Source: Bacteriovoracaceae bacterium UBA4097 (GTDB taxonomy: Bacteria > Bdellovibrionota > Bacteriovoracia > Bacteriovoracales > Bacteriovoracaceae). From it: a DNA stretch of 40,263 bases. Under the pieces are notes generated by a model. That model was given only the letters and a program-made list of their open reading frames with translations, searched no databases and was not told the DNA's origin. Of this stretch, positions 24,607-33,118 are shown one piece after another (the first letter of the stretch is position 1; the number at the start of each line of letters is the position of its first letter). The stretch spans positions 1 through 40,263 of the forward strand of contig DFXX01000072.1 of NCBI GenBank assembly GCA_002381765.1, in the 5' to 3' direction. The translations under genes were made by a program, and so were the position numbers.

Positions 24607-27101
24607 TTGAAGTTAATGATAAAAAATTTAAAACCTTTGAAAAGACCTGGTCCAATGAAGAAGGAATCAGAGGATTTTTCACGTTGGTGAATAATCAGCC
24701 ATTGGGTAAGCGCTTCATGGGAACGGCCATGGTGTTTTTTGCATTGGGAGGAATTCTTGCTCTCCTCATGAGAATCCAATTAGCAGTGCCTGAAAATAAT
24801 TGGCTGAGCCCCCTAACCTATAATCAGTTTTTTACGGTCCATGGCTCTACCATGATGTTTCTCTTTGCTGTACCTTTTATTGAAGGACTGGCCTTGTACA
24901 TACTGCCGATGATTATCGGTTCACGGGACGTGGCCTTTCCCAGATTAAGTGCTTTTAGTTACTGGTTATATCTTTTTGGAGGAACCTTCTTTTTCATCAG
25001 TTTTTTCACCGGTGATGCTCCCGATTCTGGCTGGTTTGCCTATACTCCTTTATCAGGCCCCAAGTATTCAGGTTTGGGTTTGGATTTCTGGGTACTGGGA
25101 TTAGCACTGGTAGAGATCTCAGGAATTGGAACAGGGATTGAATTAGGGGTAACGGTCTTAAAGATGCGAGCACGGGGCATGTCTCTCAACAGACTCCCTT
25201 TATTTGCTTGGACCATTCTAGTTGTGAGCATCATGATTGTCTTTGCCTTTACCGTACTCCTCATGGCCACCACCCTCTTAGAAATGGATCGTATGCTAAA
25301 TACCAAATTCTTTAATACGGATTTCGGAGGAAGTAGCCTTTTATGGCAGCATCTTTTCTGGTTTTTTGGGCATCCAGAAGTTTATATTATGTTCTTACCA
25401 GCAACCGGTATCATCTCAAGCATTGTGGCCACCTTTGCTAGAAGGCCCATTAAGGGATACACCTATGTGGCCCTGGCCATTGTGATAACTGGCTTTGTGA
25501 GCTTCGGGCTGTGGGTCCATCATATGTTTGCCACGGGTCTCCCAGAGCTTGCCAATGCATTCTTTACTGGGGCAAGTCTCATCATTGCTGTTGCAAGTGG
25601 TATTCAGGTTTTTGCATGGATTGCCACCATCTGGGGAAGAAATCCTGCTTTTCGAGTGCCCTTTCTCTACTTCATAGGATTTCTGGTAAACTTCGTGGCC
25701 GGCGGAGTTACCGGAGTTATGGTGGCCGTAGTACCTTTTGATCTCCAGGTTCATGACACCTTTTTTATCGTTGCCCATTTTCACTATGTACTTATCGGCG
25801 GAGTGCTCTTTCCGGTGTTTGGAGGACTTGCCTATTGGCTTCCCAAGATCACCGGTAAGATGATGAATGAGAGAATAGGAAAGCTCAGCTTCTGGCTCAC
25901 TTTCGCGGGATTTAATATAACTTTCTTTCCCATGCATTTTATGGGCTTTTTAGGTATGCCTCGAAGAATCTATACCTATCCCAATGAGCTGGGCCTGGGA
26001 GAATTGAATATGCTCTCCACCATAGGTGCCTTTATTTTGGGATCAGGCTCTCTGGTTTTCTTTTATGATGTTATTAAAAGCCTAAAGTGTGGCGCTCCTG
26101 CTGGAAATAATCCCTGGGGCGCTCGCTCATTGGAATGGTCCCTAAGTTCACCTCCACCCATCTACAGTTTTCTTACTCCTCCTCACTATCAAGAAAAAGA
26201 CGGGGAGTTTGATGAGACTCATAGACCTCAAGGTATAGTCTCTGAGGTCCTGACAGCAGCGCCAACTACCTGGCGGGCAACTCCAGTCACACATGCACTT
26301 ACAGCAGAGGTCGAAGCGATTCAGTGGCTTCCCGGTCCTACCTGGCTTCCCTTCCTATCGGCGGTGGTCTTACTCATAACCTTTTTGGGAATGCTCCTGA
26401 AACTCTATCTTTTATCAGCATTTTCATTTTTTATCTTCGTAGGTCTCATCATTCAGTGGCTCTGGCCTTCCATGTCTCCAAAAATTCAACAAGAGGCCCT
26501 CGCACTTGAAGAGATCACAGGTGTGACCCTTCGTCCCTCGGGAACGAAGAGTACGGTTTGGTGGGGGATGTTGGGACTTATCATCGTTCTCACCATGGGC
26601 ATGGGATCTTTGTTCTTTAGTTACTTCTATCTGTGGCTCTACTCAGATATGTGGCCTCAGGGAAATCTCTCCGTTCCAGATCAGAAGTTATTTTTAGGGG
26701 CTTCTGCTCTACTAGTCCTTAGTGCTCCCCTTATGTTTTGGATAAAAAGAGAAATTCAAACAAGAAAGTCTCGTCATATTTTTATAGCGGCCCTCTTGAA
26801 TTTCATTATGGTTTCTCTGGCCTTAATTATATACACCTGGGATGTCCTTAAGCTGCCCTTTGATCCCACACTCAATGCCTATACATCTGTCTTTTATAGC
26901 ATCTATTGGCTCATCATGGGATTTGTCGTGGTTGACCTGGGAATCTGTCTAAGTGTTATGTCACGAATTGGTACGGATAAGAAAATTGAGTTCCCCGGAT
27001 TTTTACTCCACTCTCAAATTGCCAATATGTTTGCAAGCTTTTTGGGTCTGGTGGCGATTGCATCCTGGATCGTTCTTTATCTCGCCCCCCAAATCATATA
27101 A
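24603..27101 (+). CDS. ctaD: Cytochrome c oxidase subunit I-III fusion
   Basis: An 832-residue heme-copper oxidase. Subunit I (to about residue 550) has the low-spin heme ligand H80 (TVHGSTMM), HPEVY (H257, E259, Y261), CuB histidines HH (306-307) and the heme ligands in HDTFFIVAHFHY (H384, H392, H394). The C-terminal 230 residues have five to six helices resembling subunit III (FFSYFYLWLYS). Such I-III fusions are known from Thermus caa3. The helix VIII lysine of the K proton channel (GIKVFSW) is Gln335 (GIQVFAW). The D-channel Asp is kept (GSRDVAFPR), but the usual channel Asn positions are not (GLALY, RLSAFSYW). ATGA overlap with ctaC. E259 and the crosslinking tyrosine are present, so it should still reduce oxygen. 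Confidence 0.95.
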   Translation: MIEVNDKKFKTFEKTWSNEEGIRGFFTLVNNQPLGKRFMGTAMVFFALGGILALLMRIQLAVPENNWLSPLTYNQFFTVHGSTMMFLFAVPFIEGLALYILPMIIGSRDVAFPRLSAFSYWLYLFGGTFFFISFFTGDAPDSGWFAYTPLSGPKYSGLGLDFWVLGLALVEISGIGTGIELGVTVLKMRARGMSLNRLPLFAWTILVVSIMIVFAFTVLLMATTLLEMDRMLNTKFFNTDFGGSSLLWQHLFWFFGHPEVYIMFLPATGIISSIVATFARRPIKGYTYVALAIVITGFVSFGLWVHHMFATGLPELANAFFTGASLIIAVASGIQVFAWIATIWGRNPAFRVPFLYFIGFLVNFVAGGVTGVMVAVVPFDLQVHDTFFIVAHFHYVLIGGVLFPVFGGLAYWLPKITGKMMNERIGKLSFWLTFAGFNITFFPMHFMGFLGMPRRIYTYPNELGLGELNMLSTIGAFILGSGSLVFFYDVIKSLKCGAPAGNNPWGARSLEWSLSSPPPIYSFLTPPHYQEKDGEFDETHRPQGIVSEVLTAAPTTWRATPVTHALTAEVEAIQWLPGPTWLPFLSAVVLLITFLGMLLKLYLLSAFSFFIFVGLIIQWLWPSMSPKIQQEALALEEITGVTLRPSGTKSTVWWGMLGLIIVLTMGMGSLFFSYFYLWLYSDMWPQGNLSVPDQKLFLGASALLVLSAPLMFWIKREIQTRKSRHIFIAALLNFIMVSLALIIYTWDVLKLPFDPTLNAYTSVFYSIYWLIMGFVVVDLGICLSVMSRIGTDKKIEFPGFLLHSQIANMFASFLGLVAIASWIVLYLAPQII

Positions 27102-27115
27102 GCGAGAGGTAAAAA

Positions 27116-27445
27116 TTGAATAACCTGAAAATAACACTTATCGCTTTCTTAGGCTCCATCTTATGGGTCATACACTTTATGTCGATTTATGCCTTTGCTG
27201 AATTTGGCTGTCAGTCAAACTGGAAATGGACCAGTGGGGTCATCATGGGGATCACCTTTATTTGTTTCTTACTAGGACTTTTCTCCATCTATAAGAGCTA
27301 TAAAGTAAGTCAGCTCATTTCTAAAGAGACGCAGTCCACACTCTACTTTCTTGCTCATTATGGAATCATCAACAATGCGGTCTTTACCTTCATCATGATC
27401 TATCAAAGTGTACCCGTCTTTTACTTTAGGGGAGAATGCCTGTGA
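27116..27445 (+). CDS. Small three-helix membrane protein of the oxidase operon
   Basis: 109 residues with three predicted transmembrane segments (about residues 5-27, 38-58 and 75-98) and two cysteines, one in a short loop (FGCQSNW) and one near the C-terminus. I do not recognise the family. It starts at TTG 27116 with GAGAGGT upstream, 14 bases after the oxidase gene, and its stop overlaps the ctaG start. Position suggests an assembly factor or small subunit of the caa3 oxidase. Conserved hypothetical proteins of this size often sit between ctaD/E and ctaG, but I cannot name one. Confidence 0.75.
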   Translation: MNNLKITLIAFLGSILWVIHFMSIYAFAEFGCQSNWKWTSGVIMGITFICFLLGLFSIYKSYKVSQLISKETQSTLYFLAHYGIINNAVFTFIMIYQSVPVFYFRGECL

Positions 27446-28347
27446 ATCTCGGACTTCTTTTTCTCCTGCTGCTCATACTGCAAACTCCACTATCCTTTGC
27501 CCATGGAAATAGTCCTCATCAAGATAACTGGAATTGGGATCCTTTGGTCTTGGTAAGTTTACTCGCCCTCATGCTTGCCTATGGGAAGGGAGCTCTCAAC
27601 TTAAAGAAAAAAAGAAAGATTATATTAAAAGAGATTCTCTTTTTTACTCTTAGTATCATTATACTTTTTATTGCTCTTATATCTCCCATTGATGTTTGGA
27701 GTGATGAGCTTCAGTCATGGCATATGATTCAGCATATGCTGATCATGATGCTGGCAGCTCCTCTCTTTGTTTTGGCAGTTCCTCTCTATATCTATCTCTG
27801 GGCCCTTCCCCTCTCAATCAGACATAAAGTAAAACCCCTGTACCGCTGGCTCTATGGCCACAAGACTGGTTGGTATTTTCTATGGCAGCCGCTACTTCTG
27901 TGGTCCCTCTTTGCCTTTACACTTTGGATTTGGCATCTCCCTCAATTCTATGAAGCGGCCCTTCGCACAGAATGGCTACACGACATACAGCACATAAGTT
28001 TTTTCGTCACATCATGCTTATTCTGGAGGGTGCTCCTAGATCCTATTCACCGCTTCAAAATGGGAAGGGCCTTAGGAATATTTTATTTATTTGCAACGAC
28101 TCTGCACGCCACGCTTCTGGGAGTCTTTATGACTCTCTCACCAAAGCTCTGGTATAAGTTTTATCAAGAAAAAACTCTCTCCTGGAATATGAGTGCCCTG
28201 GAGGATCAACAGTTGGCAGGTCTTATCATGTGGATGCCGGCCTGTAGCATATACATCTTTGTCACTGTGTATATTTTTATACTCTGGTCTAAGGAAGAAA
28301 ACACACTAGCTCCTTTGGATAAGATTAAATTACCAATGAACCCCTGA
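27442..28347 (+). CDS. ctaG: Caa3-type oxidase assembly protein CtaG (PF09678 family)
   Basis: An integral membrane protein with an N-terminal hydrophobic leader ending in SFAHGN and about seven further helices. The family motifs are SPIDVWSDEL, SWHMIQHMLIMMLAAPLFVL, WIWHLPQFYEAAL and LHDIQHISFF, with their conserved His residues that may bind copper. The Bacillus homologue is needed to form active caa3 oxidase. GTG 27442 overlaps the preceding stop as GTGA and has GGGGAG upstream; ATG 27436 is also possible. About 301 residues. This is the membrane-type CtaG, unrelated to the Cox11-like protein that shares the name. Confidence 0.9.
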   Translation: MNLGLLFLLLLILQTPLSFAHGNSPHQDNWNWDPLVLVSLLALMLAYGKGALNLKKKRKIILKEILFFTLSIIILFIALISPIDVWSDELQSWHMIQHMLIMMLAAPLFVLAVPLYIYLWALPLSIRHKVKPLYRWLYGHKTGWYFLWQPLLLWSLFAFTLWIWHLPQFYEAALRTEWLHDIQHISFFVTSCLFWRVLLDPIHRFKMGRALGIFYLFATTLHATLLGVFMTLSPKLWYKFYQEKTLSWNMSALEDQQLAGLIMWMPACSIYIFVTVYIFILWSKEENTLAPLDKIKLPMNP

Positions 28348-28385
28348 CTCCTTTACCCTTGGTTAAGGTTAAGGAGGTCTTCCCT

Positions 28386-28637
28386 ATGCACATTAAAATA
28401 CTGTTTTTCTCACTTATCATTTGCCTCATCCCATTCTCCGCTCAAAGTCAGACTGAGAATTCCCTCGACTTAGAAGAAATTCAGAAAGAAGAGTTTAGAC
28501 ATCCTCAAGAAAAAATCGAAGAAGATGAAAAAATCCATGGTTTTTTTGAGGAGCGTGAACTTGAGGAAGAGAGAGACTATGAGTCTCAAGAAGAAAGAGA
28601 GATTGTGAGTCCGGCCGAGCCACCCCTCATTGAATAG
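28386..28637 (+). CDS. Small exported Glu-rich protein
   Basis: An 83-residue protein. MHIKILFFSLIICLIPFSAQSQ is a clear signal peptide, and the mature 60 residues are extremely acidic, with about one glutamate in three (EEIQKEEF, EERELEEERDYES). AAGGAGG lies eight bases before ATG 28386. It has no cysteine in the mature part and no known fold, and is probably disordered. Being 38 bases after ctaG it is likely part of the oxidase transcript. A metal-buffering or chaperone role is conceivable but unsupported. Confidence 0.7.
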   Translation: MHIKILFFSLIICLIPFSAQSQTENSLDLEEIQKEEFRHPQEKIEEDEKIHGFFEERELEEERDYESQEEREIVSPAEPPLIE

Positions 28638-28650
28638 CAGGAGAAATTCA

Positions 28651-29796
28651 GTGGAAGAACAACTTCAGGACAATTTTGGTAAAACGTTGGGGCCAAGCAT
28701 CGGAGTTGAAATGGAGTTTCAACTTATCGATCTCAAGACCATGGATCTTACTAATAAAGTCAATGAACTCATCGCTCGCGTTCAAGATGATCCCTGCATT
28801 ACTCCCGAAGCCTTTCAATGTTCCGTGGAAATTAAATCAAACCCACATAGAAATTCCAAAAGAGTAAAGAAGGAGCTACAAGGCAAGATAGCTAAGCTCA
28901 TGATGCATCTCGATCCCCTGGATATACGACTTTGTTCAATGGGACTTCACCCATTCTCAAAGACCATCGCCAAGACCACAGATTCCCCACGTTATAAATA
29001 TCTTGAGGAAAGTTATCCTTACATCACTCATCATCAAATGCCGTTTTCCACTCATCTTCATGTAGCAGTGGATTCAACAGAAGAGGCCATGAATGTTATG
29101 AGAAGAATTCGAATTCTTCTTCCGGTTTTTATAGCCATGTCCGCAAGCTGCCCATATTGGCAGGATGAAGCGACGGGCTTTGTCTCTTTTCGCCAATACT
29201 TACTGCGAGGGGGACTCAATGCCGGAATCTCCCCTGCTCTTAGAAATTGGACTGATTTTTTAAATTATTATCAAACTGCTGTTAAGGCCGGCATTATTCG
29301 ATCAATTAAAGATATTCATTGGGACATTCGTCCTCGGCCTGATATGGGTACGGTTGAACTAAGAGTAATGGATGCAGTCCCGACCTTGAGAGAGGCCATG
29401 GCCCTTGCCGCTTTTGCTCATATCACCATTCACGCAGTGAAGAGCAGAAAACTAAGAGAACTCATGCCTAATCTCTTTGTAGAAAATGTTCCCGACTGGG
29501 CCCAAAGAGAGAATCATTTTCAGGCCTCACGCTTGGGTCTCGAGGCCCCCTTTATCCTAAATGCGCATAAGGGAGTAATCACGGTTAGAGAATTAACCGA
29601 AGAGCTCATTCAAAATATTAGAGATATCGCTAGAGAGTTGGATGAGGAAGACGGTCTCGAAAATGCTCTTGAAATATTAAAGAAAGGTCCTCCTTATAAA
29701 GAAATAAAAAATATCTATGAGAATACTCATTCATTTGAAGAGGTAGTTAGAAGCACTTCCTATAGCTTTATTCAAGAAATAGGACTCGGGCACTAA
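28651..29796 (+). CDS. GCS2-family carboxylate-amine ligase (YbdK-like glutamate-cysteine ligase)
   Basis: 381 residues. The family start LGPSIGVEMEFQLID carries the metal-binding glutamates. SVEIKSNPHRN, THLHVAV, the DEATGFVSFRQYLLRGG region and WDIRPRPDMGTVELRVMDAVPTL complete the glutamine-synthetase-like ATP site. Relatives include plant-type and proteobacterial GCL and E. coli YbdK, which has weak gamma-glutamylcysteine ligase activity. GTG 28651 with AGGAGA is chosen over TTG 28630, which overlaps the previous gene. If it makes gamma-glutamylcysteine, it would feed the glutathione-type substrate of the phytochelatin-synthase-like protein 4 kb downstream. Activity cannot be told from sequence alone. 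Confidence 0.85.
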   Translation: MEEQLQDNFGKTLGPSIGVEMEFQLIDLKTMDLTNKVNELIARVQDDPCITPEAFQCSVEIKSNPHRNSKRVKKELQGKIAKLMMHLDPLDIRLCSMGLHPFSKTIAKTTDSPRYKYLEESYPYITHHQMPFSTHLHVAVDSTEEAMNVMRRIRILLPVFIAMSASCPYWQDEATGFVSFRQYLLRGGLNAGISPALRNWTDFLNYYQTAVKAGIIRSIKDIHWDIRPRPDMGTVELRVMDAVPTLREAMALAAFAHITIHAVKSRKLRELMPNLFVENVPDWAQRENHFQASRLGLEAPFILNAHKGVITVRELTEELIQNIRDIARELDEEDGLENALEILKKGPPYKEIKNIYENTHSFEEVVRSTSYSFIQEIGLGH

Positions 29797-29839
29797 TTCA
29801 GAGAGTTGGCCATAGACAGTTCGGCGTCAATCATGATTA

Positions 29840-30997
29840 ATGCATCATATGAAAAATTTATTACCGCTGGTCTTTCTCCTTTCAAATTTAGCTTTTGGTG
29901 CTGATGTTCTTGTCACCATTCCCCGTGAAACCCTGGAGAATTTAAGCCATCTTCCTGACATCAAAATGACCGCGGTTCAAAAGAAGGGTTTTGCTTCATT
30001 TCAAACGACCTCGGATAATCTCGATGAGCTTTCTCAGTTAGTGCATGAAAAGCAGGGGCATTGCGGAGGCTTTCTTACTTCTTTTACTGAACAAATTCAT
30101 CATCAACCAACTCAGGTGAGCTATAATACTCTTTCACTCTATGAGCTCTCTAAAGGCGATCAAGTTCGGGAATACCTTCAGGAAGTAAGTGAAAATCGCA
30201 TTTTCGAAACCATTGAATGGTTCTCTTCCTATCCCACAAGATACTACACCACCAAAACTGGTATCAAGGCCATGGAAGATCTTGCCGTAAAGTGGCGAAA
30301 TATCGTGAAGGATTTAAGCTTTGCTAAGGTTGAATTGGTTCATCACCAGAAATGGAAGCAGCCTTCAGTTGTTCTTACCCTTACGGGTATAAAAAATGAT
30401 GTCATCATCATTGGTGGACATGGAGATTCCATCAATACCGATGAGAACACACCCCTCTCCCATGCTCCTGGGGCCGATGACAATGCCTCTGGCATCAGTG
30501 TTATTACTGAAGTTATTAAAGTTCTCTCCTTGAAAGGCTATCAACCGCAAAATACCATTAAGTTCATGGCCTATGCCGCTGAGGAAGTAGGTCTCTTGGG
30601 TTCAATGGATCTTGCTCTTAAGTATCAAGAGGCAAAGATCCCAGTTAAGGGAGTCCTGCAATTTGACGGAACAAATTATCGCGGCAGTAAGCAGTTTGAG
30701 ATGGTGCTTATAAGCGATGGAACAGATCAGGTGCAAAATAAATTCCTCGGTATGCTCTTAGATACCTATCTTAAAATTCGCTGGAGTTATGATAAATGCG
30801 GTTATGCATGCTCGGATCATTACTCTTGGACTTATCACGGCTTTCCCGCCTCCTTTCCGGCCGAGGCCAAGGTAAGAGAAGAGAATCCTCACATCCATAC
30901 CGCCGAAGACACCCTCAGTGTTTCAAATAATTCGGCAGCTCATTCGGTTAACTTTGCGAAACTCGGTATAGCCTATGTGCTTGAGCTAGATAAATAG
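29840..30997 (+). CDS. Exported M28-family aminopeptidase
   Basis: Zinc aminopeptidase similar to the Vibrio proteolyticus leucyl aminopeptidase. A signal peptide (MKNLLPLVFLLSNLAFGA) and propeptide-like segment precede the catalytic domain. The two-zinc site is complete: H194 (GGHGDS), D213 (GADDNASG), E248-E249 (AAEEVGLLGS), D276 (FDGTNYRGS) and H353 (HIHTAEDT). Two cysteines in KCGYACSDH match the disulfide of the Vibrio enzyme. Starts at ATG 29840 or ATG 29849; neither has a good Shine-Dalgarno. A secreted broad aminopeptidase fits digestion of prey or environmental peptides. Length 385. Confidence 0.93.
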   Translation: MHHMKNLLPLVFLLSNLAFGADVLVTIPRETLENLSHLPDIKMTAVQKKGFASFQTTSDNLDELSQLVHEKQGHCGGFLTSFTEQIHHQPTQVSYNTLSLYELSKGDQVREYLQEVSENRIFETIEWFSSYPTRYYTTKTGIKAMEDLAVKWRNIVKDLSFAKVELVHHQKWKQPSVVLTLTGIKNDVIIIGGHGDSINTDENTPLSHAPGADDNASGISVITEVIKVLSLKGYQPQNTIKFMAYAAEEVGLLGSMDLALKYQEAKIPVKGVLQFDGTNYRGSKQFEMVLISDGTDQVQNKFLGMLLDTYLKIRWSYDKCGYACSDHYSWTYHGFPASFPAEAKVREENPHIHTAEDTLSVSNNSAAHSVNFAKLGIAYVLELDK

Positions 30998-31079
30998 AGT
31001 CCTAAAATTCCTCAATTCCCCTTTTGATTCAAGAGTTTAAGCGAAGTACTGCCAGATATTTCTGCCACTTCCTCAGCTC

Positions 31080-31105
31080 AGTTCAGTGCCCTAAATGTCT
31101 GAACT
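31080..31105. repeat. Inverted repeat in the M28-lipoprotein gap
   Basis: AGTTCAG (31080-31086) and CTGAACT (31099-31105) form a 7-bp stem with a 12-base loop in the 200-base gap after the aminopeptidase gene. No U-tract follows, so it is a weak terminator candidate or a regulator site. The rest of the gap shows nothing recognisable. Confidence 0.35.
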
Positions 31106-31198
31106 CGCATAATAATCCCTCAAGAATATTAATTCATTCTCTCAAACCTCCGATGACTAATATCATTAAGCCATTATTAAAAAAGATCTGGAGCAATT

Positions 31199-32584
31199 GT
31201 GGGACATTCAAACTTAATCTTCTTACTCCTTCTCTTAACTGTGTCAGTGAGCTGTAACAGGCCAGAGAGCTACTACGAAAAGGAAGAATTGATTAAATCA
31301 CCTTCCAAAGCTCCCTCACAGAACCCAGCTCCGTCTCCTGCTCCCCAACCAGCACCCACTCCGATTCCTGAACCTGTGCCTGTGCCTGTGACTGTGCCTG
31401 TGCCTGTGACTGTGCCTGTGACTGTGCCTGTGCCTGTGCCTCTGCCGGAGCCATTACCAACACCGGTTCCTCAACCTGCTCCTCAGCCTATACCCACTCC
31501 GGTACCACAACCGGTCCCAGTACCAACTCCAGTACCTGTCCCAACACCGGTTACTAATCCAACTCCGACGCCGAAACCTGATACAAGTTGCGAGAAACCT
31601 AAGTCAGACCTTAAGGCCTGTAAAAATGAAATCATCTTCAATGGTGCTGGTAACAATACCAAGGTCACCGTCATTTCCGGAAGTCGCCAAGAAATTGAGA
31701 AGTTTATGAATATGAGAGAGGAGTTTATCAATCTCTCGAGCTCGACTAAGACATTTCTTCAAAAAGCTTTTGACCATAATGTCTCAGATCTTCCAGCTAG
31801 AGATCAGGGACGATCGGTGAATAAGCATGAGCAAGACGAATCAATGGTCTTCAATTTTAGTAAAGAAGAGAGGGTTCGATTTACCTCTGTTAAAGAAAAT
31901 CTTCAGCTCAACTATGCGGTCTATGGTGGAGAGCCCAGAATTTCTATCAATCAGTTTGGAGAGGGAGCAAAACTCATTCTTTTCCTTGAAGCAAAAAATT
32001 CAAAGGTCTCTTTTACCTCACTCAAACAAAATGCGGAAGCCTATATCATGGTAATCAATGAAGGTGATAATGTAACTTGCCTAAGTATGACTGGTGGAGG
32101 GGCCGAAGCCGAAATCACTTCCATTGTGTTAGGTGATAAGAAGTATCTGACTCAATCTGCTCTCCATACCACCTCACAGAAGGCACGTGTGATAAAGCAT
32201 GAAGTAATAGGTGGAGATAATACATTATCGAGCTTTAAGACCACCAGTATTGCCAGTGATGAGATTCATCTGAAAACCAGTGGTGGCAATAATACTCAAA
32301 GTACTGTTGAGATGACTGCTATCGTGAAGCCAACCCTATTTAATATCGACATGAACGGGCTAGCTGAACCTCAATTAAATTTCTCTGTCACCAAGGGTGG
32401 AACCAATACCATCGTGGACCTCATGATCAATGGGGCAAGTAAGGCCGGGGCAAACTTTTTATGTACCTCTTGTGAGGGAATATCGCTTAAAGGTAGGATT
32501 GCTTCCGAGACCTCACCTTACCTCTCATCTGGTAAGATCAGTAAGAAGGAAGTTCAATTACTGGAGATGCCCTTCGAGAACTAA
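31199..32584 (+). CDS. Probable lipoprotein with a proline-rich repeat stalk
   Basis: 461 residues. N-terminus MGHSNLIFLLLLLTVSVSCN gives a signal peptide with a likely lipidated cysteine at 19, although the lipobox (SVSC) has Ser at -3. Residues about 35-130 are almost pure Pro-Val/Pro-Thr/Pro-Gln repeats (PVPVTVPVPVT), a rigid extended stalk that would lift the rest from the membrane. The C-terminal 320 residues are rich in Ser, Thr, Asn and beta-strand, with recurrent glycine-asparagine patterns (IGGDNTLSSFKTTS, TSGGNNTQSTVEM, VTKGGTNTIVDL) like a beta-helix or adhesin-type fold. GTG 31199 has GGAG five bases upstream. Function is unknown; a surface-exposed structural or binding role is likely. 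Confidence 0.8.
   Translation: MGHSNLIFLLLLLTVSVSCNRPESYYEKEELIKSPSKAPSQNPAPSPAPQPAPTPIPEPVPVPVTVPVPVTVPVTVPVPVPLPEPLPTPVPQPAPQPIPTPVPQPVPVPTPVPVPTPVTNPTPTPKPDTSCEKPKSDLKACKNEIIFNGAGNNTKVTVISGSRQEIEKFMNMREEFINLSSSTKTFLQKAFDHNVSDLPARDQGRSVNKHEQDESMVFNFSKEERVRFTSVKENLQLNYAVYGGEPRISINQFGEGAKLILFLEAKNSKVSFTSLKQNAEAYIMVINEGDNVTCLSMTGGGAEAEITSIVLGDKKYLTQSALHTTSQKARVIKHEVIGGDNTLSSFKTTSIASDEIHLKTSGGNNTQSTVEMTAIVKPTLFNIDMNGLAEPQLNFSVTKGGTNTIVDLMINGASKAGANFLCTSCEGISLKGRIASETSPYLSSGKISKKEVQLLEMPFEN
31373..31438 (+). repeat. Tandem hexamer array, 11 copies of (C/A)CTGTG
   Basis: Eleven uninterrupted hexamers, eight CCTGTG and three ACTGTG, lie within the proline-stalk coding region and encode alternating Pro/Thr-Val. 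The unit is a multiple of three, so copy-number changes would lengthen or shorten the stalk without a frameshift. Confidence 0.9.
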
Positions 32585-32624
32585 CCGACTATTTTACTTA
32601 ATGCATACTTTCTAAAGATATGAG

Positions 32625-32641
32625 TCTGTTAACCGAACAGA
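32625..32641. repeat. Hairpin TCTGTT-AACCG-AACAGA before the exported-protein operon
   Basis: A 6-bp stem with a 5-base loop ends 18 bases before the ATG at 32660, just upstream of the GAGG ribosome site. It could end the lipoprotein transcript or act on the downstream operon. Confidence 0.4.
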
Positions 32642-32659
32642 AGACATACCGAGGTTAGT

Positions 32660-33118
32660 ATGCAGGTTATCGCCTTATCAATTATATGGCTCTATTTTAT
32701 TCCAGAGGTGCTGGCCTTAGCACCTGCTGCGAGTTTGCAAAAAAAAGAGATGTTTGGGGGGGCCCAAAATTATCATCATGCTCCAGATAAAGTAGACCTC
32801 ACCGTTCTTGATACAGAAATAAAATACTCGGATCTCTCCCGCGAAAATATTCAGGACCTTGATGATCTGATTGAGGCCAAAAAAGAATATGGTAAGGTCT
32901 TCGGTTTTAAAGATTGGCAACTCAAAGAGAAGAAATTTCTGGACGATAAAACCGAAAGAACATTTCTTTTAAGGGGAAATTATAAAAACTCCTCCCAAAA
33001 AACCGTACATTTTTTAGAAGTCTATTGGGCCAATCAAAATAAATCTGGCCAGTTTCTGCTCACCTCACAGTCAGGTGAAATCAGCATTGATAGCTATAAG
33101 AAGTACCTCCGCCCATGA
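32660..33118 (+). CDS. Small exported protein, first gene of the phytochelatin-synthase-like operon
   Basis: 152 residues with N-terminal signal MQVIALSIIWLYFIPEVLALA. The mature part has no cysteine and no domain I know. It is rich in Lys, Asp and Glu, with a helical middle (NIQDLDDLIEAKKEYGKVFG) and a C-terminal beta-like region (TVHFLEVYWANQNKSGQFLL). GAGG lies five bases before ATG 32660. Its stop overlaps the start of the next gene as ATGA, so the two products are made together and may bind each other in the periplasm. Confidence 0.78.
   Translation: MQVIALSIIWLYFIPEVLALAPAASLQKKEMFGGAQNYHHAPDKVDLTVLDTEIKYSDLSRENIQDLDDLIEAKKEYGKVFGFKDWQLKEKKFLDDKTERTFLLRGNYKNSSQKTVHFLEVYWANQNKSGQFLLTSQSGEISIDSYKKYLRP

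Noticed and set aside
25416..25937. 173-codon minus-strand frame within ctaD
   Set aside because: Opposite the heme-copper ligand helices; its His/Lys/Ser-rich composition is what antisense membrane codons give.
31373..31438. Tandem repeat as a CRISPR array
   Set aside because: Units are six bases with no spacers and lie in frame within a coding sequence.
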